The notes beneath the pieces were generated by a model. The model saw nothing but the letters and a program-made list of their open reading frames with translations, was not told where the DNA came from and made no database searches. Made by a program: the position numbers and the translations under genes. From assembly GCA_025356095.1 (NCBI GenBank), contig JANXUR010000031.1, positions 1-55,032 of the forward strand: DNA of 55,032 bases, read 5' to 3'. Positions 33,217 through 47,210 of the stretch are shown here, in pieces (position 1 is the stretch's first letter; each line of letters opens with the position of its first letter). This DNA comes from Acidobacteriaceae bacterium (lineage in GTDB: Bacteria > Acidobacteriota > Terriglobia > Terriglobales > Acidobacteriaceae).

Positions 33217-34749
33217 CTATGCCAGCGCGTACAAATACTCCACAAACGATGCCACCGCGCCATCCATGCCTTCCACTTTGGGGTTGGTCGAATCAATCAG
33301 GTAATACTCATTGGGCGCGTGGGCACCGGTGCCATGTCCTAGGCCAAAGTGGCCTGCGGGCAGGTTCAGAGGCGCGGAGGTGAATACCCATCCCGGCCAG
33401 GATCCCGCTGAGCGCGGCCATAGCAGCGGACTCAATCCGCGCTGTTTGTAGACCGCCACCTGCGCCTGAATCAGTTTGCTGCTCGCATCCGTCTGCGTCG
33501 GGTCATAGCCACCACTCATGTTCACTTCGATGTCGCCGAAGCCGTGCTTCGCCAGATGCGCCTTCAGCAGATCCAGCGTCCCCAGCGCGGTCATGTCTGG
33601 CACCAACCGCATATCAATTTTGGCCACCGCGCGATGCGGCAGCACCGTCTTGCCGCCGGGCCCGGTATAGCCCGCCACTAACCCTTCAATATTAATGGTG
33701 GGCTGCGACTCCAGCCGGATCAGCGAATCCAGCCAGTTGGCGTCTTTTGCCCAGTGTTGCACCCCCAGCTGCTTTTTGGCGAGCGCCTCGCTCCCCGGGA
33801 TTGCGGCCACGGCCTCCAGCATCTTGCGCTGCTCCTCACTCAGCGGCTTGGCTTTGTCGAAAAACCCTGCCACGGCAGGCGTGTGACCATCGGCCATCAC
33901 TAGCGTATTCAGTGCCTGCACCAGGTGCCATGTCGGACTATCTACCTGCGCTTCCAGGCTGGAGTGCACGTCATGCGAGGGACCGCGTCCCCACTTTTCT
34001 CCCGTAGAAACCAGCTCTAGCTCCACGACCCCTTTTGCGCCCAGCGTAATCTCTGCGCTGCCATCCGCCCCCTGCGAAGCGTAGGGCATAAAGACGCCGA
34101 TACACTTGCCAAGCTCGGCCATGACTTTGGGATGGCGCACGACTTCGGCAAAGTGCGGCGAGCCAATCTCTTCTTCGCCCTCACACACCAGCACTAGGTT
34201 CACCGGCAGCTTTTTGCCCGAGGCTTTGAAGGCATGCAATGCGCCGAGAAATGCCGTCTCCGGCCCCTTCTGGTTCACCGCGCCTCGACCCACACAGACT
34301 TTGCCCAAACCGTCTTTTTCAACAATGCGGCCTTCGAGCGGTGGGGAGGACCACTCTTCGGGCACAAACTGCTTCACGTCATACATAAAGTAGATGCCGA
34401 CCGTGGTCGCCGCACCCGAATCCAGCAATCCAAACACGCCCGGCTTACCGGTGGTGGGGATAATCTCCACGCCAGTAAAGCCAGCCTCCCGTGCCAGTTG
34501 CGCCATATACTCCGGCCCCTGCGGGTAGTTACGGTTCTCCGCCGCAATGGAGGGCAGCGCAATCCACTCCTGCAGGCGCTTCACATTGGCCGCGTGCTGC
34601 TTAGGAATCTCACCCAACACCGACGCCCTATCGCCAGTTTCCATGGCAAACGCATTCGCCATACCGGGCATTGCTGCCACTGCCGCTGTTGCCAGTGCTG
34701 CTTGCACAAACTCTCGTCGGTTCACCCCAAAATCATTCGCGTCAGTCAT
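33217..34749 (-). CDS. Exported M20-family peptidase-like protein with altered metal site
   Basis: 510 residues. A twin-arginine-like signal is present (NRREFVQAALATAAVAAM). The M20 fold is recognisable: SIAAENRNYP, GRGAVNQKG, CEGEEEIGSPHF, the dimerisation-domain DVHSSLEAQVDSPTWHLVQAL, and a C-terminal HGTGAHAPNEYYLI. However, the usual first ligand motif GHYDVQ reads FMYDVK (Met122 instead of His) and the bridging Asp of RGxxDDKG is Asn159 followed by Gln. Catalysis by the standard two-zinc mechanism is doubtful. AGGAG precedes the ATG. Confidence 0.85.
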   Translation of the reverse strand: MTDANDFGVNRREFVQAALATAAVAAMPGMANAFAMETGDRASVLGEIPKQHAANVKRLQEWIALPSIAAENRNYPQGPEYMAQLAREAGFTGVEIIPTTGKPGVFGLLDSGAATTVGIYFMYDVKQFVPEEWSSPPLEGRIVEKDGLGKVCVGRGAVNQKGPETAFLGALHAFKASGKKLPVNLVLVCEGEEEIGSPHFAEVVRHPKVMAELGKCIGVFMPYASQGADGSAEITLGAKGVVELELVSTGEKWGRGPSHDVHSSLEAQVDSPTWHLVQALNTLVMADGHTPAVAGFFDKAKPLSEEQRKMLEAVAAIPGSEALAKKQLGVQHWAKDANWLDSLIRLESQPTINIEGLVAGYTGPGGKTVLPHRAVAKIDMRLVPDMTALGTLDLLKAHLAKHGFGDIEVNMSGGYDPTQTDASSKLIQAQVAVYKQRGLSPLLWPRSAGSWPGWVFTSAPLNLPAGHFGLGHGTGAHAPNEYYLIDSTNPKVEGMDGAVASFVEYLYALA

Positions 34750-34813
34750 GTTGTTCTCCTATGAGTTCTCGAACAAATTTTTGCGTTGTGCTCCATGCTA
34801 TTCCACCTACGGT

Positions 34814-35032
34814 TTAACTATCCTTGCTGTAGAGCAGTTGGCGCATGGCTTGCCTGCGCGCTTCATTCACCGCGCTGGAATTCTCCCGATCCAGCGAGGC
34901 TATGCCCTCTTGGCGGGCCGCGTTTTCGGCCTCGGCGCTACACTCCGGGCATTGGTTGGCGAAGCCCGGTTTGCCCGGCTTCAGTTCAAACTCTTCTTCG
35001 CAGACTACACAAATTTTGATGGGGAATGCCAT
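34814..35032 (-). CDS. Small zinc-ribbon protein
   Basis: 72 residues: CVVC near the start and CPEC about 16 residues later form a zinc ribbon (KICVVCEEEFELKPGKPG...NQCPEC), followed by a charged helix. GGAG precedes the ATG. This resembles small conserved zinc-ribbon proteins of unknown function in Acidobacteriota. It lies between the TSUP permease and the M20 gene on the same strand. Confidence 0.75.
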   Translation of the reverse strand: MAFPIKICVVCEEEFELKPGKPGFANQCPECSAEAENAARQEGIASLDRENSSAVNEARRQAMRQLLYSKDS

Positions 35033-35172
35033 AAGCGTTCTCTCCCTTCCTCGAGCTGCCCTCCGGCAGCACCTACGTTCATTTCAAGTCTTTCGGTACT
35101 TGTTCCGCAAAATCAACCTCAATCATAAGATGCACCACCGGCGGCTCAAGAACCCGTCGCCGAGCAAAGCAG

Positions 35173-35940
35173 TTACGCGTATGCCCTCCAGAAAAAATAA
35201 ATGGTCATGCTTATGCCGATGATGCTCACAAACCTGCGCACCAGCACGGGCGGCAGCTTCTGTGCATAATGCGCCCCCAGCCAGCCTCCACAGACCGCAC
35301 CCGCCATCATCCACAAACCTTCACGCCAGATGATGGCTCCCTTCAGCAAAAACAGTGCCGTGGCCACGCCGTTGATGGCTGCCCCCAACACCGTCTTGAT
35401 CGCGTTCATGTCATGGATATCGTCGAGCCCGAGCATGGCCAGCATCGCCAGATTCATAATGCCCAGCCCGCCGCCAAAGTATCCCCCGTAAATAGAAACA
35501 AACAGCTCGAAGAGCGTAGCCCCGGCAATTGCAATGAGCGTGGCATCACGATGAAACGCGTTCGAGCGCTTGCCAATCACCTTTCCGCCAAACAAAAACA
35601 GAAGCATCGCCGAGAGCAGCAGCCACGGCAAAATATTGAGGAAGAGCGCGGCGGGCGTTCGCAATAGCAGAATGCCCCCCACCAGCCCCCCCGCAAAACT
35701 GGCAACCAACAGCGGGCCAAAGATGCGCCAGGGAGTGCTGAGCCGCTGCAAGTAGGAGCCGCCACTGGCAGTGATTCCCATGAACAGTGCCATGGTTTGC
35801 GTGGCATTCGCGGCGATAGGATTCACACCAGCAAACATCAGCGCCGGCAGCGCCACAAAACCGCCGCCGCCCGCCACCGAGTTAATGGCCGCGCCCAGCG
35901 CTCCTGCGAAAAATAGAAAGATGCCCGTTGAGAGGTTCAA
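35173..35940 (-). CDS. TSUP (TauE/SafE) family permease
   Basis: 255 residues, about eight hydrophobic helices, with the family signature GAAINSVAGGGGFVALPALMFAGVNPIAANATQT at the start and SIYGGYFGGGLGIMNLAMLAMLGLDDIHDMNAIK in the middle. TSUP proteins move sulfite, sulfoacetate or similar organic anions; the substrate is unknown here. The frame begins at a TTG (35940), and the exact start is uncertain. It follows the SemiSWEET gene by 39 nt. Confidence 0.88.
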   Translation of the reverse strand: MNLSTGIFLFFAGALGAAINSVAGGGGFVALPALMFAGVNPIAANATQTMALFMGITASGGSYLQRLSTPWRIFGPLLVASFAGGLVGGILLLRTPAALFLNILPWLLLSAMLLFLFGGKVIGKRSNAFHRDATLIAIAGATLFELFVSIYGGYFGGGLGIMNLAMLAMLGLDDIHDMNAIKTVLGAAINGVATALFLLKGAIIWREGLWMMAGAVCGGWLGAHYAQKLPPVLVRRFVSIIGISMTIYFFWRAYA

Positions 35941-35979
35941 ACTATAGGTGTATCACAGGCGAAAGCAGCAGACTACGTG

Positions 35980-36237
35980 CTACCGGGTGAAGGTCAGCTT
36001 CATCGCCACCAGCGCCAGCGCCAACACCAGCGTCACCGCGTTGGCCACCACCACCGGCGTGGCTCCAATCGCAAGTCCATACACCAGCCAGAGCAACACG
36101 CCAAGCGAGAACGTCAACAGCATGGCCAGCGACAGGTCTTGCGCCGTGCGCGACTTCCACGTCTTCCACACCTGTGGCACAAACGAGACCGTGCTGAGCG
36201 TTGCAGCGGCATACCCGATGATGGGAGTAAGAGACAC
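35980..36237 (-). CDS. SemiSWEET-type sugar transporter
   Basis: 85 residues with three transmembrane helices and the PQ-loop motif FVPQVWKTWK in the first, followed by SLAMLLTFSLGVLLWLVYGL. This is the half-size SWEET that dimerises to carry sugars down their gradient. The start is GTG, with TAGAAT 6 nt upstream. Confidence 0.9.
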   Translation of the reverse strand: MSLTPIIGYAAATLSTVSFVPQVWKTWKSRTAQDLSLAMLLTFSLGVLLWLVYGLAIGATPVVVANAVTLVLALALVAMKLTFTR

Positions 36238-36243
36238 GCCACT

Positions 36244-36249
36244 ATTCTA
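36244..36249 (-). promoter_or_regulatory. Putative -10 box, leaderless SemiSWEET gene
   Basis: TAGAAT on the minus strand with 6 nt to the GTG at 36237; no Shine-Dalgarno sequence. Confidence 0.4.
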
Positions 36250-36337
36250 ACGAATTCGCCCCCGCATCAACGGCCAGCCCACCCGCTTTTTGCAGTAGGG
36301 GTTCAGTTGCGGATGATGGTGAGACTCGAGGATTGCC

Positions 36338-37477
36338 ATGCAAGTAACGCGTCTGGTGCTCAAGAACTGGCGGAACTTCAAGACAGTGGACGTCGCCCTC
36401 GGCTCGCGCGTCTTTATCGCCGGGCCCAACGCTTCGGGAAAATCCAATCTGCTCGACGTCTTCGCCTTTCTGCGGGATGTTGCCAAGCCCGGAGGTGGAC
36501 TGCAAAAGGCTGTGGAAGAGCGCGGCGGAGTATCCGAACTACGTTGTCTAGCGGCTCGGCGCTACCCGGATATCGAAATCGAGCTGGAACTCGTGGAAAA
36601 CAAGACTTCTTGGACCTATGCTCTAGGCATCAAGCAGGAGGCGAGGGGACATAGGCAGCCGATCGTTGCGTACGAACGGGTTCAGAAGGACGGCACCATA
36701 CTCTTGAAGCGCCCTGACGTCGAGGATAGTTCTGACTCCCTCCGCCTGACTCAGACTCATTTGGAACAGATCATTGCTAACTCCAGCTTTCGTGAGCTCG
36801 CTAAATTCTTCGAGGCAGTCAGCTACCTGCACCTTGTGCCGCAGCTGCTCCGCCATCCTGGTGCCTTCTCCGGTCCCGGCATGCCGGGAGATCCTTTTGG
36901 TCGCGGATTCTTAGACAGGGTATCGCGAACCGTCGGGCGGACACGTAAAGCCCGCTTAGCAAAAATACAAGAGGCGCTTCGCGTTGCCGTCCCTCAATTG
37001 AAAAAATTGGAAGACGTGAAAGACGATACTGGTGTTCCACATCTAGAAGCGGTCTATCAGCACTGGCGTCCGCAGGGGGCGAAGCAGCGCGAAGACCAGT
37101 TCTCCGACGGTACGCTGAGGTTGATAGGGCTCCTCTGGTCAGTCCTCGATGGCGACTCATTGCTGCTCCTCGAGGAACCCGAGCTTTCACTGAACGCCGG
37201 GATTGTTCGCAAGCTGCCCGCTTTGATGTACCGATTACAGCGTCAACGCCAGCGCCAGATTCTTGTTAGTACCCACAGTCCCGATCTTCTCTCGGATCAT
37301 GGTATCGGTGCCGAAGAAGTGCTCTTGCTCACCCCTGGCGATCAAGGAACCACAGTGCAAGTAGCCTCCGCCATAGCGGAAGTTAAGGACCTTCTTGACG
37401 GTGGCCTGAGCGTAGGCGATGCAGTACTGCCTCGCACTGACCCTCAAACCCTGTCCCAGCTTGACCTCTTCCAATGA
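36338..37477 (+). CDS. ABC/SMC-type AAA ATPase of a two-gene defence-like cassette
   Basis: 379 residues of the AAA_21/OLD-like ATPase group: N-terminal LKNWRNFKTVDVALG, Walker A GPNASGKS (29-36), signature-like FSDGTLRLIGLLW (255-267), Walker B LLLLEEPE with Glu279-Glu280, and an H-loop STHSPDLL with His313. The central part is poorly conserved. The stop overlaps the start of the TOPRIM-like gene (ATGA), so the two are made together. Such ATPases energise or gate a nuclease partner. The pair lies between the SemiSWEET gene and gyrA and has more A/T-rich codons than its neighbours. Confidence 0.88.
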   Translation: MQVTRLVLKNWRNFKTVDVALGSRVFIAGPNASGKSNLLDVFAFLRDVAKPGGGLQKAVEERGGVSELRCLAARRYPDIEIELELVENKTSWTYALGIKQEARGHRQPIVAYERVQKDGTILLKRPDVEDSSDSLRLTQTHLEQIIANSSFRELAKFFEAVSYLHLVPQLLRHPGAFSGPGMPGDPFGRGFLDRVSRTVGRTRKARLAKIQEALRVAVPQLKKLEDVKDDTGVPHLEAVYQHWRPQGAKQREDQFSDGTLRLIGLLWSVLDGDSLLLLEEPELSLNAGIVRKLPALMYRLQRQRQRQILVSTHSPDLLSDHGIGAEEVLLLTPGDQGTTVQVASAIAEVKDLLDGGLSVGDAVLPRTDPQTLSQLDLFQ

Positions 37478-38085
37478 GCCAGACCGTTCCACTCAACCTC
37501 GTGGTGGAGGATGAACTGACGGAACAGGTGATACGCAGAGTCCTAGCGGACTTTCCCCATTTCCATACACAGGTAGTGTATAGCCGCGGCGGATTCGGGT
37601 ACATTCGCAAGAATATCGGCGGGTTCAACCTTGCTGCGAAAGCTGTCCCGTACCTCGTCCTGACAGACTTGGATGCAAACCCTTACCCTCCCGCATTGAT
37701 TCAGGAGTGGTTGCCGCAAGGACTGAAGCCAAATTTGATTTTCCGTGTAGCCGTTCGACAAGTCGAAGCCTGGCTATTGGCCGACAAATTCCGGCTGGCT
37801 GACTTTCTACGCGTTGATAATCGGCTAATCCCGAGCACCGTCGAGGACTTGCAGAACCCCAAATTAACTTTGATCAATATCGCGAGAAAATCACGAAACC
37901 GCGACGTGCGCAAAGATATTTGCCCACGCGATCAAAGCACCAGCAAGATCGGCCCCAACTACAACGGACGCTTGTCACACTTCGTTGCGTCTAGTTGGAA
38001 CCCGTCCGACGCAGGCAACCATGCAAATAGCCTAAACGGCCTCCTCAGGCGGTTGCGGGACTTCCAACCATCTTGGACATCTTAG
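37474..38085 (+). CDS. DUF4276-like protein with TOPRIM-type acidic motif
   Basis: 203 residues. The first strand and helix read LNLVVEDELTEQVIRRVL, with Glu12 at the TOPRIM glutamate position, and the DxD motif appears as LVLTDLDANPYP (Asp65, Asp67). FRVAVRQVEAWLLAD is characteristic of DUF4276 proteins. TOPRIM nucleases cut nucleic acid with these residues, as in OLD proteins, where ATPase and TOPRIM are fused. Here they are separate genes with a 4-bp overlap. It ends 8 bp from the gyrA stop, convergently. Confidence 0.85.
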   Translation: MSQTVPLNLVVEDELTEQVIRRVLADFPHFHTQVVYSRGGFGYIRKNIGGFNLAAKAVPYLVLTDLDANPYPPALIQEWLPQGLKPNLIFRVAVRQVEAWLLADKFRLADFLRVDNRLIPSTVEDLQNPKLTLINIARKSRNRDVRKDICPRDQSTSKIGPNYNGRLSHFVASSWNPSDAGNHANSLNGLLRRLRDFQPSWTS

Positions 38086-38093
38086 GCACACCT

Positions 38094-40736
<2,643 letters not shown>

Positions 40737-40809
40737 GAAGAAAACAGACTCGCGGATGGCCTATAAGCTCTTGGTTTTACAGGAACTTAGCAGCACAGAT
40801 TTATATCTG

Positions 40810-40837
40810 ATTATAGCACATTGACGAGCCTGAAACA
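40810..40837 (-). promoter_or_regulatory. gyrA promoter (extended -10)
   Basis: On the minus strand TGCTATAAT (TATAAT at 40810-40815) with TGTTTC 16 bp upstream. It lies about 75 bp before gyrA and shares the 13-mer TGTGCTATAATCA with the gyrB promoter. Confidence 0.75.
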
Positions 40838-40864
40838 GGGGTGGAAATTAGACCCAAATCGGCA

Positions 40865-40890
40865 CAAAAAAGCGCCCAATTTTGGGCGCT
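40865..40890 (-). terminator. Rho-independent terminator upstream of gyrA
   Basis: On the minus strand AGCGCCCAA/TTGGGCGCT (9 bp, 2-nt loop) is followed by TTTTTT. It ends the preceding secreted-protein gene just before the gyrA promoter. Confidence 0.9.
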
Positions 40891-40934
40891 GGAACTAGGC
40901 TAAAACTACTGGAATATCAGGGTCAGCACCAGCC

Positions 40935-41705
40935 CTACTGCGGCGGCAGTTTCGGTAACTGAAAGTCCAGCCCGCGCTCGTCATTCGCTTTAACCGTGGC
41001 TGGCACGTTCAACTCCGCCAGCGCCACTTTGCGCGGCTTGGTCGGAGTAGACAAATCAAACAGCGTGTCGCCTACGATGGCGTAGTTGCTTACTTCTGAT
41101 TGATGCCCATCGGCAAACACCAGAACGCTGGCAGGTTGCGGCCCCGGAGCTGCTGCCTGCGGGAGGGGCCCTGCTTCAGCCTCGATCTCGCTCGCGCGCT
41201 TTTTGTGGAGTCGAGCTTCTTCATCGGCAATCTCATCCCGCAGCAGGGCTTCGTATTGCCGCAGCGCCCGCACCTCAGTACGCGAATAGCGCGGAGCCTC
41301 GGTAACTGGCACAATTGCGCCGCTTTCATCCACTTGCACGCCGCTCGGGGTGTAGCCGAGGTACGGCTCAGAGATCGAAGGATACCCCGGCACGTAATAA
41401 ACCGGGTAGCCAAAGGGATAGCCCGCAGCCGCGCCATTCCCGCGACGAATTCGGCGATCGTCGTCAAAGGCGCCAAACGCGCGGCCGCCCGCTGGCTGCC
41501 CGAAACCAGGAGAGGTGACGCTGGGCGCAAAGCCGCGCGGCCCGCGCACGCCGCCAAAATTGTAGGAACTCACCGAGGCAGGGACGCCCTGCGCGGCTGC
41601 GTAGGGTGCGCAGGGAACGAACAACACCGCCGCCAGCACAACCGACAGCACCAAACCAGCCAATGCTGCCGGAACCAGCGCCTTCGGGTTGGCCTTATGC
41701 TTCAC
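40935..41705 (-). CDS. Secreted protein of unknown function
   Basis: 256 residues with a signal peptide (VPAALAGLVLSVVLAAVLFV...YAAAQG), a Gly/Pro/Tyr-rich low-complexity middle (GYPFGYPVYYVPGYPSISEP) and a helical EVRALRQYEALLRDEIADEEARLHKKRASEIE segment. The conserved-looking C-terminal domain contains ASVLVFADGHQSEVSNYAIVG, DTLFDLS and RKVALAELNVPATVKANDERG. No family name is known to me, although similar C-terminal domains occur in Acidobacteriota. It has its own terminator. Confidence 0.7.
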   Translation of the reverse strand: MKHKANPKALVPAALAGLVLSVVLAAVLFVPCAPYAAAQGVPASVSSYNFGGVRGPRGFAPSVTSPGFGQPAGGRAFGAFDDDRRIRRGNGAAAGYPFGYPVYYVPGYPSISEPYLGYTPSGVQVDESGAIVPVTEAPRYSRTEVRALRQYEALLRDEIADEEARLHKKRASEIEAEAGPLPQAAAPGPQPASVLVFADGHQSEVSNYAIVGDTLFDLSTPTKPRKVALAELNVPATVKANDERGLDFQLPKLPPQ

Positions 41706-41813
41706 AGCCCTAGCATACTCCCAATTTACTTCGACGCACGAGCGGAGAATTACGTTATCCGGCTGGCGCGATTTTTCTGGAATTACTTAACGGCAGGCGA
41801 TGAAACGATGCAA

Positions 41814-42986
41814 CTAGGTAACAGCCACTTGCAGTCGCAATGATTCCGCCCATGCCGATACGATGACAATCCCAAGGGCTGCAAGCCACCACCAACGCAC
41901 CTTCGTCTCCGCCAAATCAGCCGTCACGCCGCCAATCATCTGGCAGAGAAAAGGCAGGGCAGCGCCTAGCAAAAAGTCATTACGTCCGCAGCCTAGAAGT
42001 TGCCCGGACAACAAGAGTACCGCCGCAGCAACCAAGGGGCCTACATTCCCGAAGTAGCGCGCACGCTTCCAGACCAGCACTATCCCTGCGGCGATGGGGG
42101 TAAGCATCACCAGTGCCGGACCGAATACATAGATCTGCTCCTGCAGCGCTGACGCGGCCGCATGGCCATGCAAAGGGTTGTCCATCCTCAGCGTTTGCCA
42201 AAGAGCGCTTGCGCTGAAGGCGTGTCCAGCCCAAAGCGCGAATAGTGCCACCACCACCGCCGCGGCCAGAATGGCCGCAGCAGCCTTGCGCCGCACCGGT
42301 GCCAGATACCAAATGACGCAGAGCACCAATGGCAGCAGCACCACGTAACGATACCCACCGCACGCGGCCAGCACCATTGAGATCGCCAGCAGCAGGATGC
42401 GCCGCGCGTTCCACAAGACTACCGGACGCGGCGCATACAAAGTGTGTGCCACCGCGACGCTGCAAAAGACCGCGCCGTAAGCGCCCCAAGCGGGTGCAAA
42501 CGATGACGCAAAAGGCAGACCCTCTCCGCCCATGAAAGGTACGAGCGGCGATGAGCAATATAGCGCCAGCGCTACCAATCCGCCGAGCGAGCCGTAAAGT
42601 CTCCGCGAAACGTACCAAAGGGATAAGCCCAGGCTCAGGGGAAATACGGCGGAAAGGCTCGCCGCCAGCCACACGCGTCCCGTGGAGCCGAGAGCGTCCT
42701 GCAGCGTGGCAGGCAACACACTCGCCGGGTCGGCCATAATGCGCAGCAGGATTGGCTGGCCCTTGGGAGCAGCGATGGCCCACTCCCGCAACTGCTCTGG
42801 TGCGAGTGACTGTAACGTCACGCTCATGCACTGCCCTGCAAGCATCAACAGCATAGCGGCCGCCGCTGCATTGGCGCGATGTTTTCGCCATTTTCGCCAC
42901 AAGATGCGCCAGCCCCAGCCGCTGGAGGCAGATGCCGCAGGCAATTGAGATATGGCATCCTCGCGCAATTTGCTCCCCATTGTCAC
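41814..42986 (-). CDS. Polytopic membrane protein of unknown function
   Basis: 390 residues with about nine transmembrane helices. Pieces such as GSLGGLVALALYCSSPLVPFMGGEGLPFASSFAP, followed by an Ala/Val-rich bundle, resemble glycosyltransferase-39-like or PMT-like integral proteins, but the catalytic DE motif is not seen. The start ATG at 42986 lies 25 bp from the divergent CPBP gene start. Confidence 0.65.
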   Translation of the reverse strand: MTMGSKLREDAISQLPAASASSGWGWRILWRKWRKHRANAAAAAMLLMLAGQCMSVTLQSLAPEQLREWAIAAPKGQPILLRIMADPASVLPATLQDALGSTGRVWLAASLSAVFPLSLGLSLWYVSRRLYGSLGGLVALALYCSSPLVPFMGGEGLPFASSFAPAWGAYGAVFCSVAVAHTLYAPRPVVLWNARRILLLAISMVLAACGGYRYVVLLPLVLCVIWYLAPVRRKAAAAILAAAVVVALFALWAGHAFSASALWQTLRMDNPLHGHAAASALQEQIYVFGPALVMLTPIAAGIVLVWKRARYFGNVGPLVAAAVLLLSGQLLGCGRNDFLLGAALPFLCQMIGGVTADLAETKVRWWWLAALGIVIVSAWAESLRLQVAVT

Positions 42987-43011
42987 TCTGGTGTTTTACC
43001 ATGTTGCAGCC

Positions 43012-44067
43012 ATGTCAGATCAGCCGCCACACTCCGGAACTCCCGACGCCGCCACCCCAGCCACGCCCCCACCAGCATTGACTCCGCCACCCACTGACCC
43101 GGGCAGCTTGCTTCTGCTGCACGGCGAACTTCGCTCCGACTGGCGACTGCTGTTCTATATTCTGCTGCTGCTGCCCACCACCTGGCTCTTGAATGTCGGC
43201 GGCCACGCCGTGCTGCATCCGCCAAAAATCTGGGGCGAGCTGATTGGGCGCATCGTCTTCTTTCTGGTCGCCCTGCTGCCCGCCCTTTTGATGAACTTGT
43301 TCGAGCGGCGTCCGTTTGCCAGCTACGGCTTGCCACTTCGCTCAGCCTTTGGACGCAACTTCTGGGTCGGTGCGCTGTGGGGCTTGGCTTCACTCAGTCT
43401 GCTTTTGGGCGTGATGGCCGCTGCCGGCGCTTTCCACATCAGCGCCCTGGCTCTACAGGGTGCACACATCTGGAAGTGGGCCGCCTTCTGGGGCGTCGTC
43501 TTCCTGTTTGTTGGCTTTTCCGAGGAGTTTCTCTTTCGCGGCTACTCGCTCTACACCCTGACGCAGGGCATCGGCTTTTGGCCCAGCGCGGGCATCTTTT
43601 CGCTGCTGTTCGGTGCCGTGCATATCAGGAACGGCGGCGAATCGTGGATGGGTGCCGCTGCTGCCGGCTTGATTGGTTTCTTCTTTTGCCTCACCCTCCG
43701 CCGCACCGGCAACCTGTGGTGGGCGGTCGGCTTCCACGCTGCGTGGGATTGGGCGGAGTCTTTTCTTTTCTCGGTTCCCGACAGCGGAACCATGGTGCAG
43801 GGTCACCTCGTCAACTCCACCTTTCAAGGCCCCGCCTGGCTCACCGGAGGCAGCGTCGGCCCCGAAGGCAGCCTGCTCGTCTTTGCGCTCATCGCCGCCG
43901 TGATGTGGCTGTTCGCCCGCATGTATCCCGCGATCAAGTATGGGGAAGCAGAAGCTCTGGCGCCGACCGCGTCACTGGTTCCCGCAGCAAGACCGGAATT
44001 CACTGCAACGGAGGGCATCGCTGCCCCCGCCGCGCCCGTCCCGGTTTCACCCGATAACCAGCTTTGA
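43012..44067 (+). CDS. CPBP-family intramembrane metalloprotease
   Basis: 351 residues from the ATG at 43012 (MSDQPPHSG); the frame opens at 42952, overlapping the divergent gene. A Pro-rich N-terminus is followed by about eight transmembrane helices and the three CPBP/Abi motifs: SEEFLFRGY (EExxxR), SLLFGAVHIRNGG and VGFHAAWDW. These residues form the active site in Rce1/MroQ-type proteases. The substrate is unknown. Confidence 0.88.
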   Translation: MSDQPPHSGTPDAATPATPPPALTPPPTDPGSLLLLHGELRSDWRLLFYILLLLPTTWLLNVGGHAVLHPPKIWGELIGRIVFFLVALLPALLMNLFERRPFASYGLPLRSAFGRNFWVGALWGLASLSLLLGVMAAAGAFHISALALQGAHIWKWAAFWGVVFLFVGFSEEFLFRGYSLYTLTQGIGFWPSAGIFSLLFGAVHIRNGGESWMGAAAAGLIGFFFCLTLRRTGNLWWAVGFHAAWDWAESFLFSVPDSGTMVQGHLVNSTFQGPAWLTGGSVGPEGSLLVFALIAAVMWLFARMYPAIKYGEAEALAPTASLVPAARPEFTATEGIAAPAAPVPVSPDNQL

Positions 44068-44116
44068 CGTATTCTGCGGTCGGTACGCCGCTCCCAGGGT
44101 GGCGGTGCCGAGCGTG

Positions 44117-46885
<2,769 letters not shown>

Positions 46886-46967
46886 CTATGCCTTCGCCTG
46901 CACCACTCCAATCAGCAGCTCAACTGATTGAAAAATTATCCATTTAGGGCAATTCCGCTAGTCTTGA

Positions 46968-46973
46968 TTATAG
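46968..46973 (-). promoter_or_regulatory. gyrB promoter (extended -10)
   Basis: On the minus strand TGCTATAAT, embedded in the 13-mer TGTGCTATAATCA that also occurs at gyrA. No clear -35; the TGN extension may compensate. About 150 bp before the gyrB start. Confidence 0.7.
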
Positions 46974-47016
46974 CACAGGCAGGACGCAAAACGGGGTAAG
47001 AAAAGGGTCTCTTTTT

Positions 47017-47114
47017 GGCACTGTACCGTCGGCTTTCGGCGGAGCCACATCGGCTTTTGGCAGTGCACCATCGGCTTTTGGCGGAGCCACGTCGGCTTTC
47101 GGCAGGGCAACGTC
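47017..47114. repeat. 21-bp tandem repeat, 4.7 copies
   Basis: Units begin at 47017, 47038, 47059, 47080 and 47101 with pattern GGCNNNGCNNCNTCGGCTTTY. Odd and even units alternate (GCAGTGCACC versus GCGGAGCCAC). On the minus strand they would encode the heptad [L/P]PKAD[V/G]A. No credible gene covers the region. Confidence 0.88.
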
Positions 47115-47210
47115 CCGCATCCCGGCTTCAACTGCGGAGCTATCGCTGCTCCACTTATGGAGAACGGAATCGTCTGGAGCCGGAAGCCCAATATTTGCGC
47201 CGGGGTTGAG

